Source of the DNA: Diplosphaera chodatii
Lineage: Eukaryota > Chlorophyta > Trebouxiophyceae > Prasiolales > Stichococcaceae
Length of the DNA: 64,000 nt
Assembly: GCA_032358165.1 (NCBI GenBank)
Contig: JAALGY010000031.1
Coordinates: 2,852,001-2,916,000, forward strand
Reading direction: 5' to 3'
Position numbers and translations under genes: made by a program. The notes below the pieces were generated by a model. It was not told where the DNA came from and made no database searches. It saw only the letters and a program-made list of their open reading frames with translations. Of the stretch, positions 26,201 through 36,238 are shown one piece after another. The stretch's first letter is position 1. The number at the start of each line of letters is the position of its first letter.

Positions 26201-27541
26201 CCGCCAGCAGCATCATGTCCGCGTTGTGCTCCGCCTGGAGCAGGTTCACCTGCGCGAGCGGTGCAGGATGCGGTGAGCGCATGCACGTTGTACTGCGCCT
26301 TGGACGGCACTGCACCACATGAAAGGGCATGCATGCAGGGGTGCTCGGCTTGGCTGTGAATCACAGTAGAGACAGAGGCCTCAAGACGCTGGGCAGGAGG
26401 ACTGCACCAGGATAGGGACCAACTGATCGATGGGGAACACGGATAGGGACTCCTCGGTGGAGATGGCCAGCATCTCGCACAGCTCGTGCAGCGCCGTGAG
26501 CTGCGAGGTCTCGTCGTCCGCCTCCCGCAGCGCCACCAGGATGCTCTGCAACACGGCGCGCTGCATGCATCAGCATCCGCATGCGTGCAGGGCAATACAG
26601 GGCTGCAGGACTCCAAGTAAGATTGGCAACCTCGTACTGCACAGGACTGCAAGCACAACGAAGCAGCATCCCTGCGGTATGCAGCTGGCACGGCATGCAT
26701 GCCCTCAGCACGCAGACCTTGAAGCGAGACGAGCTCAGGCCGCCTCCTCCCATGCCATCATCAAACCCGGCACCGCCAATCTTGCGCAGCAGGCCTTGCA
26801 GCGCCCTGCATGCAGGAACATGTCGTCAGACCGACTGCTATGCGCATATCCAGGTCACCTAACACGCAGCGCACATGTGCTGATAAAGATAAGCTATGAT
26901 CTTAGGAAAAAGTACGCCGAGGACATCGCAGGTTTGACTCACGTATTAGCAGCGCCCAGGTTATCCACCAGATCCCGCTCCTGCGCCTCCTGCGCAGCAG
27001 CACTTGCCCGCTGAGGTGGTTCTGCTGGCTGCATTCATCAGCACGGCGCATGAACCCTGGCCAATGACACCCGCACGATACACCGCGCCTGCGGTAACCC
27101 TGGACAGCATGCGCATGTCGGACATCACGGATGTCGATTGCTCAGAGGCAGGAGCACCTGCTGTGCTGAGCGGCCAGCCTCGTCGTCGTGCTCATCCCTT
27201 AGCTCGCCCGCCATTGCTGCCTTGCTGGCTTTGCGCCTGGGGCTGGACCCTTTGCGACCTTCTCGCCGACTGGGACCCGCTTCTTCAAGTGAACCCGGCA
27301 CCGCAGCCTGCTCTGGCTGGCCCTTGCCTTCGTTTGCCGATGTCTGCTGTGCCTGCCGAGGCGACTGGCGCTCGCCCTTCTTGCGAGACCGCCTTGGGAC
27401 CGGAGAGGACCCGGGTGTTGCCTTGCGTTTGCTGCCGCTGGCGAGCTCCGCTCGCGCAGGAGTGCCTGTGTCCCTAGCTCTCGACCTCGTCTGAACGCCT
27501 ACGCTGCCGTTGCTCTTGGAGCCGCTCCGAGTGGTGGGCAT
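14286..27541 (-). CDS. UPL3: HECT-type E3 ubiquitin ligase with N-terminal armadillo repeats, UPL3/KAKTUS family
   Basis: About 38 exons join in phase to roughly 2,030 residues (Arabidopsis UPL3 has about 1,890). The start is ATG at 27541 in a basic Ser/Arg-rich leader (MPTTRSGSK). The armadillo region (exons 4-12, about 23.8-26.5 kb) has [88 protein letters not shown]. The middle is acidic and low-complexity, including [10 protein letters not shown] (as EDFLWPRVQRS in plants) and a polyalanine exon (19898-20105). The HECT domain (exons 29-38) has [60 protein letters not shown] and the C-terminus ending EGQGSFDLS. The catalytic cysteine is in [15 protein letters not shown], codon at 14388-14390, so the enzyme should be active. 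UPL3 polyubiquitinates nuclear regulators in plants; the substrate here is unknown. Confidence 0.95.
14388..14390 (-). other. Predicted catalytic cysteine codon of the HECT domain
   Basis: The minus-strand codon TGC lies in the conserved [15 protein letters not shown] context near the C-terminus, the thioester-forming cysteine of HECT ligases. Confidence 0.9.
26039..26105. mobile_element. 67-bp mini inverted-repeat element in a HECT-ligase intron
   Basis: The element has perfect 9-bp terminal inverted repeats, aggggtagt at 26039-26047 and actacccct at 26097-26105, around a TTC-rich microsatellite core. It is flanked by a 9-bp direct repeat acatggggc at 26030-26038 and 26106-26114. It has no coding capacity and would be a non-autonomous DNA transposon remnant. 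It lies in the 215-bp intron 25912-26126, ending about 12 bases before the exon edge. Confidence 0.6.
26068..26094. repeat. TTC/CTT microsatellite inside the mini-element
   Basis: The core reads ttcatcttcttcttcttcttc-like for about 27 bases between the inverted repeats. Confidence 0.85.
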
Positions 27542-28135
27542 TCTGGTGCAATGCCGAAGGCCGAGGCAAGCCAGGCCATTCCTCAGCCTACATACACATG
27601 CTGGCGCCCCTGCAACGCTAGGTCAAAGGCATGTCGATATCCTGAGCACTGTCAATGAGGCTCGTCAATCTGTGATTGTAGGCCTGCTCTGACCATCGGG
27701 CCATGTGAAGCGACCAAACCCTGCCTTCCTACAGCCATCCGACACTACCCACTGGGTACTGGTCTACTGCATTGTTCAGGGCGGCCGTGGTTTGGTTGGT
27801 CTTCAGCAGGCTAGCCTCGAGTACAATCGGATGGATTCATGGTTCTTACACTTATATGTATATGGTGGCGATGAAGCATCACCCCGGTCAGGCAAAGCAG
27901 GACACGCAAAGCTGCCACTGCCACCACCTAAACCACCACAGGAGCAATCGCCATCAGCGACAAAGCAAGCTGCTGAGCGCAGGTGGCGATTGCCGAAAAC
28001 ACTGCAACAGCGTGACGCCCTCAGCATCGGAACCCTGAGGGCGCTCAGCGCAAACCTACTGCCAGCTGACCATGCGAAATGACGTAGCACCGAGGAGCAT
28101 GACCAAAGCGGCTGATGAAGTAAACCTTCAGGATT
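27542..28135. other. Gap between HECT ligase start and small chloroplast protein gene
   Basis: It contains the HECT ligase promoter and the 3' untranslated region of the small chloroplast gene. No supported coding frame was seen. Confidence 0.4.
27846..27850 (-). terminator. TGTAA poly(A) signal, small chloroplast protein gene
   Basis: TGTAA on the minus strand about 285 bases past the proposed stop at 28136. Confidence 0.4.
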
Positions 28136-28682
28136 CTATCCCTGCAAAACCTATGAATGTTTACGTGCCACCGCATGTGTGCCTGGCTTGGCAATACATG
28201 TGCAGCACGTCCAAAACCCTTGCCTTCGCCGCTTCGTAGTTGTGTGCTAAGCATGTCCAAAAAACTTGCCCTCACCGACCCATAGTTGTGCACAGAGGGT
28301 GAAGCCGGCATATTCATAGTCCGTCCGTTTTCGTAGTCGTCCATGGTTTCAAAGTAGGTCCTTCCCACCTTCGCTGTCTCCGGATCCACGATCATAGGGC
28401 TTTGCGCCCGTGAGGTTAGCTGCATTGTGCCTTCGTGTACGTCACGAGCCGCCGCGCAGCAGCATTGCCGGCCGAATTTCCGGGGCTGCATTGGTGTGCC
28501 GAGGCTTGCTGGCCGCTGCTGTTGTGGCGCTCTCTGGCCGGTGACGGCCTGCTGCACATGGCTGGCAGGCCCCAGGACTGCAGCTGCCGCCAATCAAAAC
28601 TGCCTATGAACGTTGGTGTGCGGCCGCCAACACAGCTGCCGTGGTGTGCGCTGCTTGCTGCGGCGGCGCTTGGGGCAAGCAT
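28136..28682 (-). CDS. Small predicted chloroplast-targeted protein, unknown function
   Basis: The gene is not recognised. The model has three exons, 28634-28682, 28276-28577 and 28136-28141, giving 118 residues. The start is ATG at 28682 (MLAPSAAAASSAHHGS); the first 70 residues are Ala/Ser/Gln/Arg-rich and lack acidic residues, like a plastid transit peptide, with a plausible cleavage region at RQCCCAAARD. The remaining 50 or so residues are polar and acidic (MIVDPETAKVGRTYFETMDD, then YENGRTMNMPASPSVHNYGS). The donor after HNYGS is a good gtgagg and the last exon adds only Gly before TAG. The first intron would be just 56 bases, so exon 1 is the weakest part. An imperfect 46-bp tandem duplication begins at the second donor. 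It could be a small thylakoid or assembly protein, but nothing in the sequence proves this. Confidence 0.5.
28205..28296. repeat. Imperfect 46-bp tandem duplication across a splice donor
   Basis: Copies 28205-28250 and 28251-28296 align without gaps over 46 bases with roughly three-quarters identity (both contain gtccaaaa, cttgcc, tagttgtg). The second copy contains the used donor gtgagg; in the other the equivalent is gcgaag. Confidence 0.65.
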
Positions 28683-28851
28683 CGCCGTGCCTGTTGGAGC
28701 CACTGATAGTTGGCTCTTGCTACTGAGGCATATGAGATCCTGAGTGCACTTCTGAGCTGAAGTTCCTATGCGGGCAGCTCAGCAAATTTGAAATAGTTCG
28801 CCCATCTTGATTGCGGCTTGGCCGCGAGCATTTGAATCTCTCAGCGCCGTC

Positions 28852-30405
28852 TCAGGTTGGTGGAGTCATCGCATCGGTGTCCCAGCCGTCGCCCAGCCAC
28901 ATGAACGCTGCGCTCAGCTGCTTTCGTGGCAGGTCTTCCCTCGCAACACGCTTGGCCGTGCCGCCCCCCAGAACGCGGTGCTTGTTCATCTTGGAGATGT
29001 GGGCGTCCAGGGAGCCGCGGCGGTGCTGCTGCTCCCCCGGGTACAGCTCCGCCGCCAGCTGGTGGGTGGCCATCGCGTACGGGTCGCTCGCGCGCGCGAA
29101 GCTGGTGTCCAGCGACCTGCGCTCCTTGGCGACCGCGCAGGCCCTGTAGGAGAAGCGCGGCCGGCGGTGCGCCGGCAGGTGCAGCCCCATGAGCTGCTGC
29201 GCCCTCACCAGCGGCTCCGGCGCCTGCTCGGCAAAGGCGAGCGCCTCGGTGGCGGTGTCCAGCACCAGCTCCGCCATCTCCACGTCACCGGCCGCCTTCC
29301 AGCTGTCCAGCTCCAGGGCGGTGGCGCTCCAGCTGCGCAGGCGGAGCCCGGCGCCGGCGCCGCCCACATTGATGGCAGAGGTGCCGGCGCTCTCGATGCT
29401 GGTGGACCTTCCGGCTGTGGCCAGCGATGAGGCGGACTGGCCCCACTCAGTTGCCTCAAGCGCCCCCTCGCTCCTGCCCAGCAGCCTGTCGACCTCGGAG
29501 TCGTCGCCCCTGATCAGGCCCGCGCCGCCCGCCGCAGGCGGCAGGGTGCTGCCCAGGCTGTAGGACCGGTGGGCGGCAAAGGCGGCGGCGGCGGCGGCTT
29601 GCTGTCGTGAAGGGTCTGGCACACCACCCCACTGAGATGCTCCATCATTGCCGGGCAGGCCGGGCGTGCGGACGCCCAGCTCGGCCGAGTTGGAGCGCAG
29701 CATGCGGGGCGCCCCGGCGGCGCGCTGCTGCCCCTCCGCAGCCGGCGGCGCCTCGTCGCCGGCCGACCCCCTGGGCAGCGGCGCGCTGCAGGCGGCAAAG
29801 GGGTTTGCGGGCCAGGGGGCCGGCGCAGGGTCGCGGCACTGCCCACCCATGAGCGACTGCAGGGTGGCGGCGCCGTCCTGCCCAGGAATGACCGTGTAGA
29901 TGGGCGCGGGCAGCGCAGGCTTCGGCGCGGCGAACAGCGCCGCAACAGCAGCTTGCGCCAAGTCCGCAGGCGCAGCAGCAGCGCTGCGGGGTGCGGCTTG
30001 CGGGGGTTGTGGCCTCTGGGGCGACTGCGCCGCCGGCTGCCGGGGCGCGCAGTCCTCAAAGAGGTCATCGGTGGCATCCGTGCGCGGCCGCCGCCGGCTG
30101 CCGCCCGAGTCCGACCAGCGCTTCCGCTGCCTCTCGTTGTGAGCCTCAAGGCGCACGCGGCAGCTCCTGCGGGTGCCGTCGAAGGCGGACACCTTGTGGA
30201 AGCCGCAGCACTGCTGGCAGAAGCGGCGCTCCTGGCCCTCTACCACGACCTGCAGCTGCCGCGCGTGGCGGGAGCAGCAGCGCGCCCGCTTGTAGAACAG
30301 CTTCTCGCCATCAAGCTGAGACAAGCACTCGTCCACCCTGCATGGCCGCGGGGCGATACCTGCAGCGTCGCCGTCGGGAGCGTAGTCATCGTCGGGTCCC
30401 GCCAT
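28852..30405 (-). CDS. SBP-box (SQUAMOSA promoter-binding-like) transcription factor
   Basis: This intronless frame gives 517 residues from the ATG at 30405 (MAGPDDDYAPDG). The SBP DNA-binding domain is at about residues 22-100: CRVDECLSQLDGEKLFYKRA, then CCSRH completes the first zinc site, RRFCQQCCGFHKVSAFD and RRSCRVRLEAHNERQRKRW supply the second zinc site and the bipartite nuclear signal. SBP proteins bind GTAC-core sites in plants and green algae; the algal copper regulator CRR1 is one example, but I see no ankyrin or Cys-rich tail that would make this CRR1. The middle is Ala/Gly/Ser-rich. The C-terminal part has a motif EQAPEPLVRAQQL...RPRFSYR (29143-29229) that recurs in the second SBP gene of this window. 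The lack of introns contrasts with its 13-exon counterpart. Confidence 0.9.
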   Translation of the reverse strand: MAGPDDDYAPDGDAAGIAPRPCRVDECLSQLDGEKLFYKRARCCSRHARQLQVVVEGQERRFCQQCCGFHKVSAFDGTRRSCRVRLEAHNERQRKRWSDSGGSRRRPRTDATDDLFEDCAPRQPAAQSPQRPQPPQAAPRSAAAAPADLAQAAVAALFAAPKPALPAPIYTVIPGQDGAATLQSLMGGQCRDPAPAPWPANPFAACSAPLPRGSAGDEAPPAAEGQQRAAGAPRMLRSNSAELGVRTPGLPGNDGASQWGGVPDPSRQQAAAAAAFAAHRSYSLGSTLPPAAGGAGLIRGDDSEVDRLLGRSEGALEATEWGQSASSLATAGRSTSIESAGTSAINVGGAGAGLRLRSWSATALELDSWKAAGDVEMAELVLDTATEALAFAEQAPEPLVRAQQLMGLHLPAHRRPRFSYRACAVAKERRSLDTSFARASDPYAMATHQLAAELYPGEQQHRRGSLDAHISKMNKHRVLGGGTAKRVAREDLPRKQLSAAFMWLGDGWDTDAMTPPT

Positions 30406-31332
30406 GTCGGACGCTTCTGTGCGCTGTGGGTGTGTCACTGTTGGCCCCGAAACCTGCTGCGATGCGGATGTTTGTGAGTGTGTATGAGGCACTTTAGTGC
30501 GATGTCGACTGAGGTTCTGTCCGGCGCCGATTACGTCCACCCCGTTTGGCCGATGCGGAAACCTAGTCTGCTGCAAGAGTGTTTTCGACGAGCGATGCAA
30601 ACAATTCGCCTTTGCGATAACGACAGTGGAAATTTGTGAACCATTTCAGGTATTGTTGTGCGCAAATTCAGCGAGCCCGTGTCCTTGCGAACGCCCCCAC
30701 AACGACAAACCCCCTGTACAGGCACTGATCGATGAGATGCACCTGACCCATCATCATCATCTCGCCACCTTTACACAGATCTTACGCGAGCCGAGTATGT
30801 CACTTTATTTGCACCGTTCGTGCACACCACCTCACATCGAGTGCCTGAAACTTGGCCACGCATCTTCTGGACTGACAGCATGCCAGTGCTCGCTGCTGCT
30901 TTGTGGAAAACCATGCAATGCCGCCATGCTGGCCATGCATGCAGACAGCCCTGCACATACTGTAAATGTGGTCTCCTGTTGTCTCTGGTCTGCTGTAGTT
31001 GCGATGATCCGAGTGTTGCTGTCACACATGCTGCGTTGCTAGGGACCTGAGGTGCTTCTGTGCGCTCTTCGACTCTTTAAATGTCCACGCCCGCACTCTT
31101 CATCCAACATCAACACACATGATTTACGTGACACACCTCTACCACACACACCAGAAGGGAAAGCGAGATGTCGCACACAGGTGCCTGTGAGTACTTTACG
31201 CAGTCTGTGCACTTTTTCGACGACAGCACTTTGGATGGTGTAGAGATGGCCCGCAACAGACCGTGCCTAACAGTGAGGCCTCGCTGTCCATTGCCGCTAC
31301 TGCAGTATCGTACTGGTGTTGCTGGTGCGGTG
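30406..31332. other. Intergenic region upstream of SBP gene 1 and downstream of the pseudokinase gene
   Basis: About 0.9 kb of lower-GC sequence with no convincing coding frame. It should contain the SBP gene promoter and the pseudokinase 3' untranslated region. A catcatcatcat-like stretch occurs near 30749. Confidence 0.4.
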
Positions 31333-34300
31333 TCACTGTGCTGCCTCTGTGATCACGCAGTCCTTTGCGGATTTTTCCCCGCCCGGTGATGAGGGATCAG
31401 CAAAGGTCGCGTACAGGTCCATGTGCAGGTGTCTGCCTGGCGATGCCGGCTGCGAGGCCACCTGTTTACCCTGCATAGCATGAGGTGATGACCATGTTGG
31501 GTGGACCGGGGTGGGCAACACGGTCAGTCCATCGACCAGAGGATACATCAGCAGAGTGCAGCCTCGAGTCGTCGAGTTAATGGGTGTGCCCTAGGCGGAA
31601 GACGTGGCAACGTATATATGGAGCGTTGGGTTGCCTGCAACATGGTCACCTGTGCGCAGCTCTCCTGCTCATGATGCTCATGCCGGTCGCCGTCGGCGGC
31701 ACACTGTTGCGAAGTGACGATGTCTTGGGTCCAGCTTGCAGAGCGCCTTGCAACACTGGCACACGCCGCAGGCTCGCGGCCGCCGCTCGTCGCCTTGCTG
31801 TGGGCACTGCGAGTGGGGCGGAAGGCAGCCTGTTCGCCATTGGCACTATGCACTGCTGTACTCTATAGGCTGGTGTCCCAGAAGTGCTGAAGGGGGTCTG
31901 CAGGTAGGCCAGCGTCGAGCATCGAGGCAGTGCACTGGTGTGAGAGGTGTCACTGAAACCTATCACACGCGCCATACCTCTGATCACTGTGGCTGCTGCG
32001 GGTGTAGAGTGAGCTGCGCATGTACAATGTGGGCGATGCTGTCTCAGAAAAACGGGCGAAATCCCGGATCTCAGCGGCTTCGGCAGCCAGCTGCATGGCA
32101 CATATACAACATTCTCAGACGTTGTGGCCACAGTGATGGAACTGGAGCAAGTTTCATAAGGCGGGAGGCGTGGTTGACAGTTGGTGCACTGCATCGCCGT
32201 GCTTGCTTGGTGTGCAGTGCACCTTTGCTGGGTCCACATTGAGGGCATCAAGGTCCACCAAACCAAAGCGGCCAGCTGACAGGGTGCCTCCACTGTCGGT
32301 GCTGTAGCGCGATCTGCTGCGGATATCACGTGAAATGTCGTGTGACAGAGCGTCGCAAAGTTGAAGAGGGAACATGCAGGGTGCGGCATGAGCTCAGTCA
32401 CCAGCAAGCATATGGCCGATACAGCCCAAATTGTCAGCACTCAGAGGTACAGAGCTGCACTTGTGTGGAGGTAAGCAGACCTGCACGGCGAGTAGTACTC
32501 GCTGAACACCGATGACCTGCGCCTGCTGGCCTCGGCGGAGCGTCGTGTCGCCACAGCCGGCACCGCGCTCTGCCCCTTGTCACTGCCCGAGGCCTGGCGC
32601 TCATAAGCGCTGTCGTTGGTCTCAAGTGTGCAGGGCGCCGGTGGTGGGGCGGCGCCGTCAGTGACGCCGCCAGCTGGCTGCGCTGACCGCCGGTCCTCCA
32701 AGCTCCGCCTCTGCTGCTGCTCGGCAGCCACTGCAAAGGGGCTGGCGTGCTCTGTCGGCGTGCTGCTGGACGTTGCTGTCAGGAGCACGGCAGTTTCTGT
32801 GGCGCCGGCATCGCCGGCTGAAAGGGACCAGACCGCATCCTCGTAGATGCCGTACATGGCAGCGCCGTCCTCTGATGCAGTCAGCAGCGTGCTCTGCTGC
32901 GGCTGCGGCGCCGCTGATGCTGCGTCGGGGCCCGCAGGACTCTCGGCAGCGAATGCGCCATACATGTTGGCGGCATTAGGCGTCGACGCTTTAGACGGCA
33001 GCTGCTGCTGCATTTCCGCCACTGTCCTGGGGTTCACCGGACTCTCGGCTGCAAATGCGCCATACATGTTGGCGGCATCAGGCGTCGATGCGTTGGACGG
33101 CAGCAGCTGCTGCAGCTCCGCCGCTGCTGTGGGGTTCACAGGACTGTCGGCTGCAAAGGCACCGTACATGTCGGCGGCATCAGGCGTCGACATGTCTGAC
33201 GGCAGCCGTTGCTGCAAGTCCGCCGCCACGTCAGCGACGGGCGGCAGCGGCTGTCCCCGGGAGCTGCCGCCCCGCGACGGCGTCCTGAGAGGCTGCAGGG
33301 CCCTTCGTGCGGCTGCCTCGACGACGTCGGCCGGGGGGCTGCTGCCGCCCGTGCCGCCGCCAGTTCCGGCAGCGTCGGTGCTGCCGCGAGTGCTGCCGCC
33401 GCCGCCGCCGGTGCTGCCCTCGGCATCGCCGTTGCTGCTGGTGCGCCGCATGTGGGGCCGGCTCGAGTTGAGGTGCGTGAGCAGCGCCTCCCGCGCCGCC
33501 GCCCCCGCCGCCAGGCGCATGACCTTGCTGCCGCGGCTGTCGCCGTTGCTGTTGGCGCTGGTGCTGCGCGCCGAGAATGTGCGACCGCTGCTCGATCGGG
33601 TGCTGGCTGCGCCCACCCCTGGCAGCGCAGAGGATTGCGACCGCGCCAGGGCCAGGGCAACCCTGTCGCCGGTGGACGCTGTGCCCGCCTCCTCGGCTGT
33701 GTCCGCCTGTGAGCTGCCACCGCTGTTGAGGCTGCTGCCGGTGGCAGAAGCGCTCCTGCGGCCCACGGACTTGCCCGGCTGCAGGGGGGTCGAGCGGCGC
33801 GGCTCATACTCGCGCACCGACGGCGCAAGCGTGATGTCCCCTGCAGCCACCGACGCCTCGACGGATGCCCGCAGCGTGTCGAAGCACACCTTTGCACTTG
33901 GCCGTGCGTCTGGGTCGGGGGCAATGCACGACCGGATCAGCTGCCACACGTCCTCCGGGCACTCGTCAGGCACCAGCGGCGGCGGCATCTGGCCCCTGGC
34001 CTTGGGCAGGATGCCGGTCACGATCTCCAGCAGCACCACGCCAAAGCTGTAAATGTCCCCAGGCACCCCTGGGTCTTCCACGACGGTCCGCCACGTGCCT
34101 CGGTTGCCCTCGGAGGACTCGGGCGCAAAGAAGATGGAGAAGCCATCCCAGTGGTCTCTTCCTTCGGGCTTCGCCATCATGGTTTCGGCCAGCCGTGAGA
34201 GGCCCACGTCGCCGATCTTTGCCTGTAGCCCGCTGGTCAGCAGTATGCACGACGAGTGCAGACCGCCGTGCTGCACGTCATGGGAGTGCAGGAAGTACAG

Positions 34301-36238
34301 GCCGCGGACGACGTCCAGCGCGATGCGGTGGCCGCGGTTGTACCACCGCAGCTCCTCTGTGTCGTCGTTCTCGATTGCCGTGCACAGGTCGCCGCCTTCC
34401 ATGAACTCGGAGACCAGCATGGGGCGGTCGCCTGATGTCTTGATGCAGGCGCCGTAGAACTGCGTGATGTTGCGGTCGTAGTTCAGCCCCTTCAGCATGC
34501 GCACTTCCTCGACAAACTTCGCGAGGTCCTGATCGTTGGCGGTGCACACCAGGCGCTTCACTGCCACATCCTGAACGCCCCCACGCACGCCTCGCAGCAC
34601 TCGACCATACGGAGTTTTAGCCAGAAGCCAATCAGTCCCATCATCCCGGGTGCATATGTCGATCTCCTCCGGAGCAATCAAGAAGCCCTGCAGCTTCTCG
34701 TCGAATACGCCAAGGCCGTCTCCGCCATTGCTGCCATCACTGCTGTCATTGCCGATGTCTCGCAGCTGCCTGCGGCGCCTCCTTATGGCTAGCGCAAACA
34801 GAGCGCTGGCGCACAGCAGCATGAAAACGACTGCCACGATGATGCCGACGATTGCGCCGGTCGACAGCATGTGGGATGCGATGCTGCTGCCGCGAGTGAT
34901 TGGGTCGATAATGATGCCGAAATCACTCAGCGGCTGGGACTCGAAGGTCTCATTCGCAGCGCCTGAGCTTGCCTTGCCAAACCCAGCGGGGATTGGGGCC
35001 GCCACCACCGTCACCCGCAGGGTCACATTCCAGCCCATTTGGGACAGGCGCCCCCCCAGTTGTGACTGCAAGTCCGCCGCGTACACCTCGGGTGGGAACT
35101 CCCCAGCACGGTGTGCCGTGGAGACCAGCGCCGTGATGACGCCGCTCCTGCTGCCGGCGGTGGTGTTGACTTGCAGGACGCCACAGGTGAACATCTTCGG
35201 CGTGATGTCATCGATGGCCAGCTCCAGTGCGGTCTGCTGGGTGACTGTGGGGGGTCCCACCCCGTCGTACCCCACGAGCACGATGTAGGTCGATATGTTG
35301 AGGAACTTGGAGTACTCTGGTACGCGGGCCACGAGAATCCTCACGTTCTCCGCGATCTGTGGTCCGCTGTTCAGCGACGTCCCCAAAACATTTGCATCGA
35401 TGCCGATGGTGTGCAGGGCGTCCTGCAGCACCGCCCGCTGCTCAGCCTGGCTCTGCCCCGAGAGGCCCTGGAATGTTGAGGTCGCCGTGAAGCCGCCGAC
35501 CACAATTGCATCCACCGCCTGATACTGTGATAGGCTGGTGAAGTGCAGCTTCACTTTGCGATGGCCGTATGTCATCAGCAGCCGCCTGTTGCCTTGTCTA
35601 GCTGGCGGCTTTCCCACTTGCACCGGCGGTGGCAGTGCTGAACGTCCTGAGGCGGAATGAGCCACCAGCGGAAACACTGGAGCTGGCATCGCGGGTGTGA
35701 CGTTCACGCTGATCGCGAAGTCAAACAGCCCGTACGTGGAGTGGAAGGTGCGCACGATGGCCGCCTGCAGAGCGGGCGTCAGAGGACGCATCTCCGGCCC
35801 TGACACTCGGTAGGTGATGTTGAAGATCGGGATGAAGTGGTTCTTCGGCAGCTCGCCCGGCTTCAGGATGGCGGTCGCTGGCGTGCTTGAACCCCCGGTG
35901 AAAGGGCCACCGGAGTCCAGGTGGTTCGACAGCCTCCGTCCGGAGCCGCCGGCTGCGGACACCGCAGCGGGATTGGCGGCAGCGGCCACCGCTCTCAGCT
36001 CCCGGCTGTCAACTTCCGGGCCCCTGGTGGCCGCGTCGCGCTTCCAGAGCGAGTGAAGTGCACGTGCTGCTGCAAGGCCGCGCCTTGTTGTCACATGCTG
36101 CCCTTCACCGCTGCTGATGGCACTGGGCGCTGCTAGCACCGCCGCCGCCGCAGGCAGCAACTGGCATGCCAGCCCCAGCAGCAGCAGGGCTCTCGCCGCC
36201 ACGCGGCGTTGCGCGCAGCTGGCGCCTGTTGCCGCCAT
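31333..36238 (-). CDS. Receptor-like transmembrane pseudokinase
   Basis: Three exons, 32481-36238, 32223-32316 and 31333-31470, join in phase to 1,329 residues. The ATG at 36238 begins a signal peptide (RRVAARALLLLGLACQLLP). The extracellular part (about 30-455) contains beta-rich segments with glycosylation sequons (NIT, NVT, NET). A membrane helix at about 456-480 (GAIVGIIVAVVFMLLCASAL) is followed by RRRRRQL. The kinase-fold domain (about 530-800) keeps the VAVKRL lysine and IGDVGLSRL (DVG in place of DFG) but has HGGLHSSCILL where HRDLKxxN should be, so the catalytic base and metal-binding Asn are missing; I infer a pseudokinase. GDIYSFGVVLLEIVTG is typical of the C-lobe. The long Ser/Gly-rich tail carries three 34-residue repeats. 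The last two small exons are less certain. The frame stays open for 103 codons before the ATG without another ATG. Confidence 0.8.
32840..33243 (-). repeat. Tandem 34-residue (102-bp) repeats in the pseudokinase tail
   Basis: Three near-identical units have the core STPDAANMYGAFAAESPVNP preceded by AELQQLLPSN; equivalent positions fall at 32959, 33061 and 33163, exactly 102 bases apart. A degenerate fourth unit (EDGAAMYGIYED) lies at about 32851, 108 bases from its neighbour. High DNA identity suggests recent expansion. Confidence 0.92.

Noticed and set aside
32847..34052. A 401-codon plus-strand frame opposite the pseudokinase
   Set aside because: It is the antisense of the GC-rich kinase tail, with Leu/Pro/Arg-biased nonsense composition and no motif. 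The minus strand has signal peptide, membrane helix and kinase motifs.
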